Shown here: positions 1-6,787 of the stretch, piece by piece | How positions within the stretch are numbered: position 1 is the first letter of the stretch | Layout: each line of letters opens with the position of its first letter | From: Anaerolineae bacterium | GTDB taxonomy: Bacteria > Chloroflexota > Anaerolineae > Aggregatilineales > Phototrophicaceae | Length of the DNA: 8,457 bases | Assembly (NCBI GenBank): GCA_020848855.1 | Contig: JADLHH010000403.1 | Coordinates: 1-8,457, forward strand | Direction: 5' to 3' | Notes under the pieces: model-generated | The model's input: only the letters and a program-made list of their open reading frames with translations | Databases searched by the model: none | Told to the model about the DNA's origin: nothing | Program-made: the position numbers and the translations under genes

Positions 1-100
1 AGAAGAACGGTTTTTGTCGCTCGCCCCACCGGTGTGGGAGAGGGACGGCTCACGAATGTGAGCCGGGTGAGGGGTTTTTCAACACCCTCTCAGACCCGCG
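1..100. repeat. Branched palindromic intergenic repeat at the left window edge
   Basis: Several inverted repeats are nested here. CCCAC at 25-29 pairs with GTGGG at 34-38. GGCTCAC at 47-53 pairs perfectly with GTGAGCC at 58-64 around a GAAT loop. GAGAGGG at 38-44 can pair with CCCTCTC at 85-91, enclosing the central hairpin. The arrangement resembles the short interspersed palindromic repeats (CTCACCCGGCTCAC-type) that I recall from intergenic DNA of several bacterial phyla. The T5 run at 75-79 follows the central stem only after 10 bases, so it is not a clean intrinsic terminator. The element may continue to the left of the window. Confidence 0.6.
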
Positions 101-271
101 CCTACCGCTAGCCCCATTTGAGTTGGTTTGACGGCAATATGCGATTGCCCCACTTCCTTCAAGGATTGTTGATGCCGCGGGCTGATGGTCGTGATATGGT
201 TAAATGTGTAAGCGCTCCGGGTTATTGGAGCGCCTGCAAGAAGCATCGGCTTGATGGATTGAGGCATGACC
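101..271 (+). other. Leader region of the first glycosyltransferase gene, with a GC hairpin
   Basis: No gene is supported here; the short open frames have no recognisable product. A perfect 7-bp hairpin, GCGCTCC (212-218) with GGAGCGC (227-233), closes an 8-base loop. It is not followed by a T run on the plus strand, so it is not a terminator for rightward transcription. The surrounding DNA at 190-211 is relatively AT-rich and may contain the promoter, but no -35/-10 pair is convincing. The ribosome binding site GAGG lies at 261-264, seven bases before the ATG at 272. Confidence 0.45.
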
Positions 272-1174
272 ATGACTACACTTGTCACTGTTGTCACACC
301 CTGCTACAACAGCGCCGCGACTCTTGAAGCCACCATCCAATCGGTGCTTGGGCAGACCTACGCCGATATCGAGTATATCATCATGGATGGCGCTTCCCGC
401 GATAATACGGCGGCAGTCGTCGAGAAGTACAGGGGGCGGCTGACGTTCATTTCCGAACCGGACAGCGGTCAATCGAACGCGATCAACAAGGGCTGGCGGC
501 GGGCGCGCGGTCAGGTGCTGGCGTGGCTCAATGCGGATGACCAGTATTTGCCCGATACCATCGAAACAGCAGTACGTTATCTTGATGCACACCCCGAAGC
601 GATGTGGCTTTATGGTTCGGCGAGGTCGATTGACGAGAACGGTAAACCATTCCCGTACCGGAACTATCGCGATGACTGGGATTACCGCAGCCTGGTCGAA
701 CTGGGATGCTTTATCAATCAGCCGGCGGTGTTTCTGCGCCGCGAGATTGTCGAGGAATTCGGCTATATCGACGAAAGCCTGCACTACGGCATGGACTACG
801 AATACTGGCTGCGAATCGGGCGCAAGTACCCGGCGCATTACGTCCCGGCTGTGTCGGTGCAGGTCATTCGCGCGAGTACGACCAAGACCGAAAGCGGCGG
901 CGTCCCACGTCTGCGCGAATACGAAGCGATTACGCGGCAGTACGGCGCAACCGATCTCCCTACGGGGCTTCATCACGAGTGGGGTTGGGTGTATGCCGAA
1001 GAATTATTTCAGCGCGTCAGGCGGGGAGAGTGGCGTGTCGCTGCCGGAGATTTCAGGCACATCTGGCGTTACCCGTCGACCCTGCCGCGCAGCTTTGTCA
1101 AGCTCTTCATCCGCAAATTCGTGCCGCGCCACGTCGAAACCCGGCTGCGGCAGCTTCTGATACGAAGGTACTGA
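272..1174 (+). CDS. Family 2 glycosyltransferase (GT-A fold)
   Basis: Predicted cytoplasmic glycosyltransferase of 300 residues that would transfer a sugar from a nucleotide-sugar donor to a growing glycan. It opens with the GT2 signature strand TVVTPCYNSAATL. The nucleotide-binding DGAS lies near residue 39, SEPDSGQSNAINKG near 61-74, and the metal-binding NADD (DXD-type) at 87-90. A likely catalytic Asp, D175, lies in GMDYEYWLR. The C-terminal 70 residues are basic and have no clear membrane segment. I chose the ATG at 272 over the one at 266 because the GAGG at 261-264 is spaced seven bases from it but only one base from the other. The gene stands alone on the plus strand and converges on a GT2 of similar architecture ending at 1216. 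The donor and acceptor sugars cannot be told from sequence. Confidence 0.93.
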   Translation: MTTLVTVVTPCYNSAATLEATIQSVLGQTYADIEYIIMDGASRDNTAAVVEKYRGRLTFISEPDSGQSNAINKGWRRARGQVLAWLNADDQYLPDTIETAVRYLDAHPEAMWLYGSARSIDENGKPFPYRNYRDDWDYRSLVELGCFINQPAVFLRREIVEEFGYIDESLHYGMDYEYWLRIGRKYPAHYVPAVSVQVIRASTTKTESGGVPRLREYEAITRQYGATDLPTGLHHEWGWVYAEELFQRVRRGEWRVAAGDFRHIWRYPSTLPRSFVKLFIRKFVPRHVETRLRQLLIRRY

Positions 1175-1215
1175 GCTTACCGCTGTTCTGGTCGTTTTGC
1201 CGGGCAGCCGTTTGC

Positions 1216-2187
1216 TCACTTGGTGGACGACTGTGCTCGTGCATTGGCGCTCGACTTGGCGCGTTGAAGTTGTTCGAGCGCGCGGTCGCTGAGCGACGTA
1301 TGCAGATACGTGTCGAGCAGCATCAGGCTTGCCAGCACGCGATGGGAGTTCGGCACCGCGCCGCCAATCAGCCGTCCCAGCAGGGGGCGCAGTTCGGCGC
1401 GCCCGCCCTGAAGCCATGCGGCGCGTAGGGTGTACATCCGCCAGTAGGTTTTTCGGGTTATCGGTTTCAGCCGGGCGATTTCTGGCGGCAGGTTTGGGAG
1501 CGCGAAGAATTTGTCGATCATGGCATCCCAATCGCTCCAGAAGTGCTCGACCTGCGAAACCGTTTTGCTGCTGTCATGCAGGCGATATGCCGCACGGATA
1601 CCCGGTACGTACAGCAGCCTGAAACCTGCCGCCACCGCTCGCAGCCAGTAATCCACATCCATCAGGTAGTGGAGCGTTTCGTCGAATGCTCCGATGCTCT
1701 CGGTGACTGTCCGCCGCCAGAAGACGGTTTGCTGCGGGATGAACACGCGCCCCATCAACACCTGTTCGAGGTCGAATGCTTCCGCGCCATAATAGTTTTC
1801 TGCTATTTGACTGCCATCACTCCTGATATGGATGCAGTCCCCATAGACCAGCGCATAATCTGGATGCTGCCGGAACTCCTCCAGCGTTGCCGAAACCGCG
1901 CCCGGCAGCAGCAGATCGTCCGAATTGATGTAGGCGATGAATTCGCCGGTCGCCCACTTCAAGCCCTTGTTGATGGCATCCGACTGCCCGCGATCCGGTT
2001 CCGAAACCCACTTCATGCGCGGATCAGTACACTGTCGCAGAATATCGACCGTGCCGTCGGTCGAGCCGCCGTCCACGATCAGGTACTCCAGCGCCGGGTA
2101 GTCCTGCGTGAGCACGCTGTCTATCGTCGCCTGTATGTACCAGGCTTGATTGAACGAGGGCGTGATGATCGAGACGAGTGGCTCCAT
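1216..2187 (-). CDS. Family 2 glycosyltransferase, last gene of the export operon
   Basis: Predicted GT2 enzyme of 323 residues. Visible motifs are VSIITPSFNQ at 5-14, DGGSTDGT near 39-46, SEPDRGQSDAINKG at 62-75, the metal-binding NSDD at 88-91, and LMDVDYWLR with putative catalytic D177, followed by YRLHDSSKT at 201-209. The frame stays open upstream to 2331, but the family begins at MEPLVSII, and the ATG at 2187 lies five bases after the stop of the preceding gene, so 2187 is the likely start. The upstream GGGA is a weak ribosome binding site, which suggests translational coupling. The last 100 residues are helical and Ala/Arg/Leu-rich, a tail of unknown role. It is the last gene of the operon and the only one there with an ATG start. 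It shares motifs and order with the plus-strand GT2, so the two are probably paralogues. Confidence 0.93.
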   Translation of the reverse strand: MEPLVSIITPSFNQAWYIQATIDSVLTQDYPALEYLIVDGGSTDGTVDILRQCTDPRMKWVSEPDRGQSDAINKGLKWATGEFIAYINSDDLLLPGAVSATLEEFRQHPDYALVYGDCIHIRSDGSQIAENYYGAEAFDLEQVLMGRVFIPQQTVFWRRTVTESIGAFDETLHYLMDVDYWLRAVAAGFRLLYVPGIRAAYRLHDSSKTVSQVEHFWSDWDAMIDKFFALPNLPPEIARLKPITRKTYWRMYTLRAAWLQGGRAELRPLLGRLIGGAVPNSHRVLASLMLLDTYLHTSLSDRALEQLQRAKSSANARAQSSTK

Positions 2188-2192
2188 TCGAT

Positions 2193-3449
2193 TCAATCCC
2201 GCTCGGCTAAAATCGCTTCGTACAGCGCGACATAACGCCGTGCTATATCCGGCAATGCGTGTTCTCGCCGAATTTTGGCAGCACTCTGCGCGGAAAGCTC
2301 GCGGTGGCGCTCGTCGTCCTCCAGTACCCAAACGATGCCGTTCGCCAGGTCGGCTGGTTCGTAAGGTTCCGCCATATAGCCGTTGATCTGATGCTCAATG
2401 AGATCAGGGATACCCCCAATGCGAAAACCAACGCAGGGGGTTCCGCACGCCATCGCCTCTAATACGACGTTCGGCAGGTTTTCCTGAAGTGAAGGGATGA
2501 TCAGGACATCGGCAGCGGAATAAAGCTGACACAGCTTCATTTCATCGTTGATGCTGCCCAGATAATGCGGTGTTAGCCCCAAATCCTCAACGGGGGCATT
2601 GGGCGCATTTCCGAAAATCACCGCCTCTGCTCGATTGAACCATCCTTCGGTAGCGAGCTGATGAAGGGCAGGGCGAAGCAGGTGGAAACCCTTGTTATAG
2701 TCGCTTGTGCTTTGTACTGCGCCAAAAAGAATGAGCTTCTTGTCCTGGGGCAAATTCAGTGCAGTACGCGCGGCATACTTATCTGATGGCTTGTACAATG
2801 CCAAATCCAGCCCATATGGAATGACCTCGATACGCTTGTCATGAAGGAGTGTGCTTGAACGGGCGCATTCAGCAAGCCACCGACTTGGCGTAACGATAGT
2901 AATCCGCATTTTCGCATAGGACTGCTGTTTTTTCTCCAATCCCCAATGGCTAATGTCGTTATTTTTTGTCGAATGCAGCCGGGGGCATTCGCCGCATGTG
3001 TCTTTGTAGCGCATACAGTCAAATGGTAAGTGACAACCGCCGGTGAACGCCCACGAATCGTGCAGAGTCCAGACAACTACTTTGTTGACGTGTTGCATTT
3101 CACTGATTGGAATGAGTCCGCCTCCTATCCAGTGAAAGTGGAGTAAATCACTGGGGAGACGGTTCAAAATACGGGCGACCGGATAGGGCATCCAGTTGTT
3201 TGAAAAGACCAAATTGGGGGGTCGATCGGGATAGCGACGAAGTGGTAAGGGGTCAATGCGATGACTCAGGCGACGCATCCACTCACCCAATAAACCGGGA
3301 ACCTCGTACACACTCTCACTGGCACTCGTCTTTTTCAGGACAAACATCCGCGATTCGACACCGATGCGGAGCATCCCTTGGTGTAAACGCTGCGCTGCTT
3401 TTGATGCGCCGCCGAATGACTCTAGCCAGTTAACGTGAAGAACCTGCAA
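2193..3449 (-). CDS. GT4-family (GT-B fold) glycosyltransferase with Cys-rich insert
   Basis: Predicted retaining glycosyltransferase of 418 residues. The N-terminal domain starts LHVNWLESFGGASKAAQRL, the Gly-rich acceptor-side loop. The C-terminal domain has NKGFHLL near residue 254, LYSAADVLIIPSLQENLPN and the EX7E motif with E323 and E331, the donor-binding signature of GT4. Between the domains, TLHDSWAFTGGCH begins a segment with four cysteines (about C139, C145, C152, C155) of the pattern seen in WcaC-like and related GT4 enzymes. An ATG at 3572 is in frame but would overlap the upstream gene by over 100 bases. A TTG at 3449 has a perfect AAGGAG six bases ahead (3456-3461) and fits the family N-terminus, so I place the start there. 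The upstream stop codon TAA overlaps this ribosome binding site. The linkage formed is unknown. Confidence 0.92.
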   Translation of the reverse strand: MQVLHVNWLESFGGASKAAQRLHQGMLRIGVESRMFVLKKTSASESVYEVPGLLGEWMRRLSHRIDPLPLRRYPDRPPNLVFSNNWMPYPVARILNRLPSDLLHFHWIGGGLIPISEMQHVNKVVVWTLHDSWAFTGGCHLPFDCMRYKDTCGECPRLHSTKNNDISHWGLEKKQQSYAKMRITIVTPSRWLAECARSSTLLHDKRIEVIPYGLDLALYKPSDKYAARTALNLPQDKKLILFGAVQSTSDYNKGFHLLRPALHQLATEGWFNRAEAVIFGNAPNAPVEDLGLTPHYLGSINDEMKLCQLYSAADVLIIPSLQENLPNVVLEAMACGTPCVGFRIGGIPDLIEHQINGYMAEPYEPADLANGIVWVLEDDERHRELSAQSAAKIRREHALPDIARRYVALYEAILAERD

Positions 3450-3455
3450 TATTGG

Positions 3456-3461
3456 CTCCTT
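3456..3461 (-). promoter_or_regulatory. Strong ribosome binding site that sets the TTG start of the GT4 gene
   Basis: On the minus strand the sequence reads TAAGGAG, six bases, then TTG at 3449. The stop codon of the upstream gene (3462-3460) supplies the first bases of the TAAGGAG box. Termination of one gene and initiation of the next therefore occur within about one ribosome footprint, as expected for coupled translation. Confidence 0.8.
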
Positions 3462-4371
3462 ATATACCGAAAATTCGGTGCAGCCGTCGGCGGATTCGGA
3501 AGATTGTATGCGGCAGCGGTCGGAGATGCTTATAGCGTTCCTGGTACAAACGGACACACTTCGGGTTTTCAATAGGTTCGGGCCAACGTTTCGGGATTGA
3601 GGCGGTTAGCTGAAGGACATTATTTTCCAACCCCTCTGCCGCTTTTGCATTCGTGGCAGTGTCGTCGAAGCCAATGTGATCAACCATGCTCTGGTGTGGG
3701 TGCAGAACCAGACCACCATTGAGGATATGCCAATAGATAAACCGAATCGCCCAGACATTCCAGTGGAGTTCCTGCTTTGCCATGAAGGGCAAATCTGCGC
3801 CGTAATGTGCCGGGTCGATGCCTTTGGCTTTACAGGCTTGCATCAGCTCCAGAGCCGTCTGGTCCATCCCTTCCCACGAGCGCGCCCAGGCGCCCCAGGC
3901 TAAAGATTGGAAACGCCCATCAAAATAAGGCTGCTCTCCGGCATCGTCAGGCGTAATGATTGGATGGTTGTACGCGGTCACGCTCATGACTCGCGGATCA
4001 TCCTGGTAATGCTCCAGCGCCGCGCACAGGTACTGATATGTGCCCGGCACGCAGATGAGATCGTCCTCAAAGACGATGATTGCGTTGTGCTTTTTGAAGA
4101 CTTCCGATACGCCGCCGAGGATCGACCGCCCCAGCCCCCAGTTCGTCTCGCGTTCGGTGAGGATGACCTCGCACCAATCGATGCTGCGCAGCGTTTTGCG
4201 TACCTCATCAACGGTGGGCTGCTGTTCCGGCGTTTTTGCACCGTCACTGAAAGCGTAGATTAAGGGGACCTGGTTTTCGCGCAGGCACGCGAGTGTTTGC
4301 GCCAGACGATCAACGCGCGCGTAGGCAAACAAAACAACGGGGATGACATCCGGGGGGCTGTATGGCTTCAA
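3460..4371 (-). CDS. Glycosyltransferase with FEDD motif (GNT-I / GT2-like GT-A fold)
   Basis: A 303-residue predicted glycosyltransferase. It begins VIPVVLFAYARVDRLAQTL, the first strand and helix of a GT-A fold, followed by YAFSDGAK near 39-46 and NWGLGRSI near 77-84. The acidic FEDD at 101-104 is equivalent to the metal-binding DXD (EDD in GNT-I-type enzymes). WGAWARSW near 159-166 and the HPHQSMVDHIGFD segment near 224-236 are typical of bacterial sugar transferases with this acidic motif. It has no membrane segment and should be cytosolic. The start is TTG at 4371, six bases after the stop of the ATPase gene, with no good ribosome binding site, so coupled translation is likely. The DNA is less GC-rich than the permease gene. 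The donor sugar is not predictable. Confidence 0.88.
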   Translation of the reverse strand: MKPYSPPDVIPVVLFAYARVDRLAQTLACLRENQVPLIYAFSDGAKTPEQQPTVDEVRKTLRSIDWCEVILTERETNWGLGRSILGGVSEVFKKHNAIIVFEDDLICVPGTYQYLCAALEHYQDDPRVMSVTAYNHPIITPDDAGEQPYFDGRFQSLAWGAWARSWEGMDQTALELMQACKAKGIDPAHYGADLPFMAKQELHWNVWAIRFIYWHILNGGLVLHPHQSMVDHIGFDDTATNAKAAEGLENNVLQLTASIPKRWPEPIENPKCVRLYQERYKHLRPLPHTIFRIRRRLHRIFGI

Positions 4372-4377
4372 ATCGAA

Positions 4378-5652
4378 TCAATCCGTCTCTGCAACACTCG
4401 ACCAGTTATTGTCGACCAGGAAATCGCCCCAGCCTTTCTCCCGGAGCACGCCGGTTCCGAAGAAATTTCCATCCTCGACATGGATTTGAAACGCCGATTG
4501 CAGCCAATCAGCGATCACCCCGTTTATTTCGCAGTAGATAGTACACGTATACGTACCTGAGCGCAGGTTCAGTTTGTGCCAGAGACATTCGAAATACCCG
4601 CTTTTCCCTACCTTCATCTGGCTATCGCCTGTATCGCGCGAACTCAGGTTTGTGAGTAAAATCCCTTGTGCGTTGAAAACGTTGAAATCGACATGAACGG
4701 TCGTATCCTGCAATGCGTAATTTGATGCGTAGTAAAATCGAAGCCGTACTCGATCCCCGCTAAGGACACGATCTACAGGGTCACCCAGATCGTTGCATAC
4801 TTCAACGCGCGTAAACTGGAGACTCCCATCGCCCTTACGATCAAGGCGGTTCGATAAGTCCCCGGATTGAGTCGCCGATGCCTGCAAGTTCATATAGTAA
4901 TTTATCGCTGTCTGAGTCTCGTCCCTACGCGCGATACGACCCCGGTCGAGCACCAATGTCTGTGAACATAGCTGCTGCACCGCCGCCATATTGTGGCTGA
5001 CGAACAGCACCGTGCGTCCGCCATGCGCAACCTCGTTCATCTTGCCGAGGCATTTCTCCTGAAATTTGCTGTCGCCCACCGCCAGCACTTCGTCGACGAT
5101 CAGCACTTCGGGGTCGAGGTGTGCGGCGACGGCGAACGCCAGCCGCATGTACATGCCGCTGCTGTAGCGCTTGGTCGGCGTATCCAGAAACTGCTCGACT
5201 TCTGAGAACGCGACGATTTCGTCAAACCGGCGCTGGATTTCCCGCCGTGTCATACCCAAAATCGCCCCGTTGAGAAAGATGTTCTCGCGCCCGGTCAGTT
5301 CGGGGTGGAAGCCGGTGCCTACTTCCAGCAGCGAGCCGACCCGCCCATATACGTCGGCGTAGCCGGTCGTCGGCTTGGTGATGCGCGACAGGATTTTGAG
5401 CAGCGTGCTCTTGCCCGCCCCGTTGCGCCCGATGATACCCAGCACTTCGCCCTGCTTTACGTCGAAGCTGATATCCTGCAGCGCCCAGAACGTTTCGTGG
5501 CGCGGCGCGCTGGCGCTGGTGAGTCGCTCGAACGGGCGCTTGACCAGCGCCAGCACGTCTTCCTGCAGCGTCCGGTACGTCCGCTGCGCCGCATGGGCGA
5601 TCCGGTACGACTTCCCGATCCCGTCGACGTGAATGGCGATATCCGACCTCAG
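4378..5652 (-). CDS. wzt: Polysaccharide ABC exporter ATPase with C-terminal Wzt-type domain
   Basis: ATPase of a polysaccharide exporter. Counting from 5652, Walker A (GRNGAGKST) lies at about 75-83, the signature YSSGM at about 163-167, Walker B with VLIVDEVLAVGD at about 183-194 and the H-loop His at about 220. Residues 277-417 form a beta-rich domain like the Wzt C-terminal carbohydrate-binding domain, which selects the finished glycan. The first ordinary start is a GTG at 5556, but the frame upstream encodes SDIAIHVDGIGKSYRI and YRTLQED, the first strand and linker usual for this family, so translation should begin further upstream. No ATG, GTG or TTG exists in frame there. Candidates are CTG at 5652, overlapping the permease stop as CTGA, ATC at 5640, or ATT at 5634. 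The stop at 4378 is firm; the start is uncertain. Composition drops in GC in the C-terminal third. Confidence 0.9.
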   Translation of the reverse strand: MRSDIAIHVDGIGKSYRIAHAAQRTYRTLQEDVLALVKRPFERLTSASAPRHETFWALQDISFDVKQGEVLGIIGRNGAGKSTLLKILSRITKPTTGYADVYGRVGSLLEVGTGFHPELTGRENIFLNGAILGMTRREIQRRFDEIVAFSEVEQFLDTPTKRYSSGMYMRLAFAVAAHLDPEVLIVDEVLAVGDSKFQEKCLGKMNEVAHGGRTVLFVSHNMAAVQQLCSQTLVLDRGRIARRDETQTAINYYMNLQASATQSGDLSNRLDRKGDGSLQFTRVEVCNDLGDPVDRVLSGDRVRLRFYYASNYALQDTTVHVDFNVFNAQGILLTNLSSRDTGDSQMKVGKSGYFECLWHKLNLRSGTYTCTIYCEINGVIADWLQSAFQIHVEDGNFFGTGVLREKGWGDFLVDNNWSSVAETD

Positions 5653-6521
5653 ATCACGTCCGCGAAGTTGCGCTCGACGCGCTGAAACACCAGCGCCCCG
5701 CTCACGAACACGATCACGCCGATGACCAGCGAAAGCAGCACCGACGCCAGCGGGAAATCGCCGAGACCCAGCAGCGCCCAGCGAAAGCCGTCGATCACGC
5801 CGACCATCGGGTTCAATGCGTAAAAATTACGGGCGACGGACGGGATCAGGTCAATCGAGTACACGACCGGCGTCGCGTACATCCACACCTGCACGATGAA
5901 CGGCAGCGCGTACATGAAATCCCGGTAATAGACGTTGAGCGCCGAGAAAAACAGACTGACTCCGATCGAGATCAGCAGGGTGAGCAGCAGCAGCAGCGGC
6001 AGCAGCACCAGGTTCGCCGTCAGCGGGATGCCGTACAGTACGATCAGCACCAGCATCACCACCAGCCCGACCGCGAAGTCGATCAGCACCGCCGCCGAAC
6101 TGGCGACCGGGATCGTCATGCGCGGGAAGTAGACTTTCGAGATCAGCTTCGAGTCGCTGATCAGGCTGTTGCCTGCCCGCTGGAGCGCGCCCGAAAACAG
6201 GTTCCAGGGCAGCATCCCGGCGAACACGAACGGCAGGTACGGGACGCCGCTCGACGGCAGGTTGGCGAACCGCCCGAAGATCACGGCGAAAATCAGCGCG
6301 GCGACCAGCGGCTGCAAGATCACCCAGATGATGCCCAGTGCCGTCTGCTTGTAGCGCAGCTTCACATCGCGCATGGCGAGGATGTAGAGCAGGTCGCGGT
6401 ACGTCCACAACGTCCCGATTTCGAGCGTCGCCCATCCCCGTTCCGGCTGGACGCGAATCCGATGCCGCGACGGTTGGGGCGCGTGCTCAGCCGGAGAATT
6501 TGAAACTCGATCCGTACTCAA
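5649..6521 (-). CDS. wzm: ABC-2 type polysaccharide export permease
   Basis: Membrane subunit of the polysaccharide exporter, 290 residues, partner of the ATPase encoded directly downstream. After a hydrophilic N-terminus it has the family's amphipathic segment LLYILAMRDVKLRYKQT near 44-60. About six hydrophobic segments follow, near 62-84, 96-115, 138-163, 169-195, 203-223 and 258-279. The sequence LGIIWVILQPL and the YYRDF loop near 198-202 are typical of Wzm/TagG-like permeases. The start is TTG at 6521; no ATG or GTG lies between it and the upstream in-frame stop near 6570, and a GAAGG lies 11 bases ahead, rather far. It is the first gene of the operon, about 36 bases downstream of one promoter candidate and about 267 downstream of a stronger one. 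The exported glycan could be O-antigen-like, or another wall or surface polymer if the host lacks an outer membrane. Confidence 0.94.
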   Translation of the reverse strand: MSTDRVSNSPAEHAPQPSRHRIRVQPERGWATLEIGTLWTYRDLLYILAMRDVKLRYKQTALGIIWVILQPLVAALIFAVIFGRFANLPSSGVPYLPFVFAGMLPWNLFSGALQRAGNSLISDSKLISKVYFPRMTIPVASSAAVLIDFAVGLVVMLVLIVLYGIPLTANLVLLPLLLLLTLLISIGVSLFFSALNVYYRDFMYALPFIVQVWMYATPVVYSIDLIPSVARNFYALNPMVGVIDGFRWALLGLGDFPLASVLLSLVIGVIVFVSGALVFQRVERNFADVI

Positions 6522-6563
6522 CAGCGAAAAAGCCTTCGTCCAAAGGTGGCGGAAACCATCTTG

Positions 6564-6593
6564 ATTATCCTAGAACATCGGAATGAATTGCAA
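6564..6593 (-). promoter_or_regulatory. Candidate sigma70-like promoter proximal to the permease gene
   Basis: On the minus strand TTGCAA (6593-6588) is followed after 18 bases by GATAAT (6569-6564). The -10 box matches TATAAT at five of six positions and the -35 box matches TTGACA at four of six. Transcription would start near 6557, giving a leader of about 36 bases before the TTG at 6521. Confidence 0.45.
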
Positions 6594-6619
6594 AAGGGTT
6601 TATCGCGGCGGCCGCGCGC

Positions 6620-6680
6620 AGTTGAAGCGAAGCGCTCGCTTATCCTCGCTTCAGGATGGGTTTCCCTTCAGGATGACGTT
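6620..6680. repeat. Degenerate interspersed-repeat remnant in the operon leader
   Basis: The decamer CTTCAGGATG occurs at 6649-6658 and again at 6666-6675, a 17-base period. Just before it, GAAGCGA (6624-6630) and TCGCTTC (6646-6652) form an inverted repeat, with AAGCG/CGCTT nested inside. On the minus strand the block reads like the CATCCTGA...GCGAAGCG family of short interspersed repeats that I recall from many bacterial intergenic regions. The assignment to a family is from memory. Confidence 0.45.
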
Positions 6681-6771
6681 TTTCATGTGGTCGCGTGTGC
6701 CGCATCCGGCGTTCTCGTCAGGCTGCGGATGGCGCAGCGGGAGGGGAACGACGCGCCGGCGCTGCGATCCC

Positions 6772-6787
6772 TGTGCAGCGCTGCACA
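6772..6787. promoter_or_regulatory. Perfect 16-base palindrome, possible operator
   Basis: TGTGCAGCGCTGCACA is a perfect dyad with no spacer. It begins at the position where transcription from the 6795-6822 promoter would start and covers about +1 to +16. That is a classic site for a dimeric repressor, but the same dyad could also form the base of an RNA structure at the 5' end of the transcript. No regulator gene is present in the window. Confidence 0.4.

Noticed and set aside
65..92. GGGTG/CACCC with a T5 run as a terminator
   Set aside because: The T run lies inside the loop and not after the stem, so it fits a repeat better than a terminator.
200..976. Long minus-strand open frame opposite the first glycosyltransferase
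   Set aside because: It is antisense to a gene with clear GT2 motifs, has no recognisable domain and is explained by GC-rich codon usage.
5851..6435. Long minus-strand open frame within the permease gene in another frame
   Set aside because: Its composition is dominated by Arg, Ala, Asp and Gly, typical of a shifted frame, while the permease frame encodes membrane helices.
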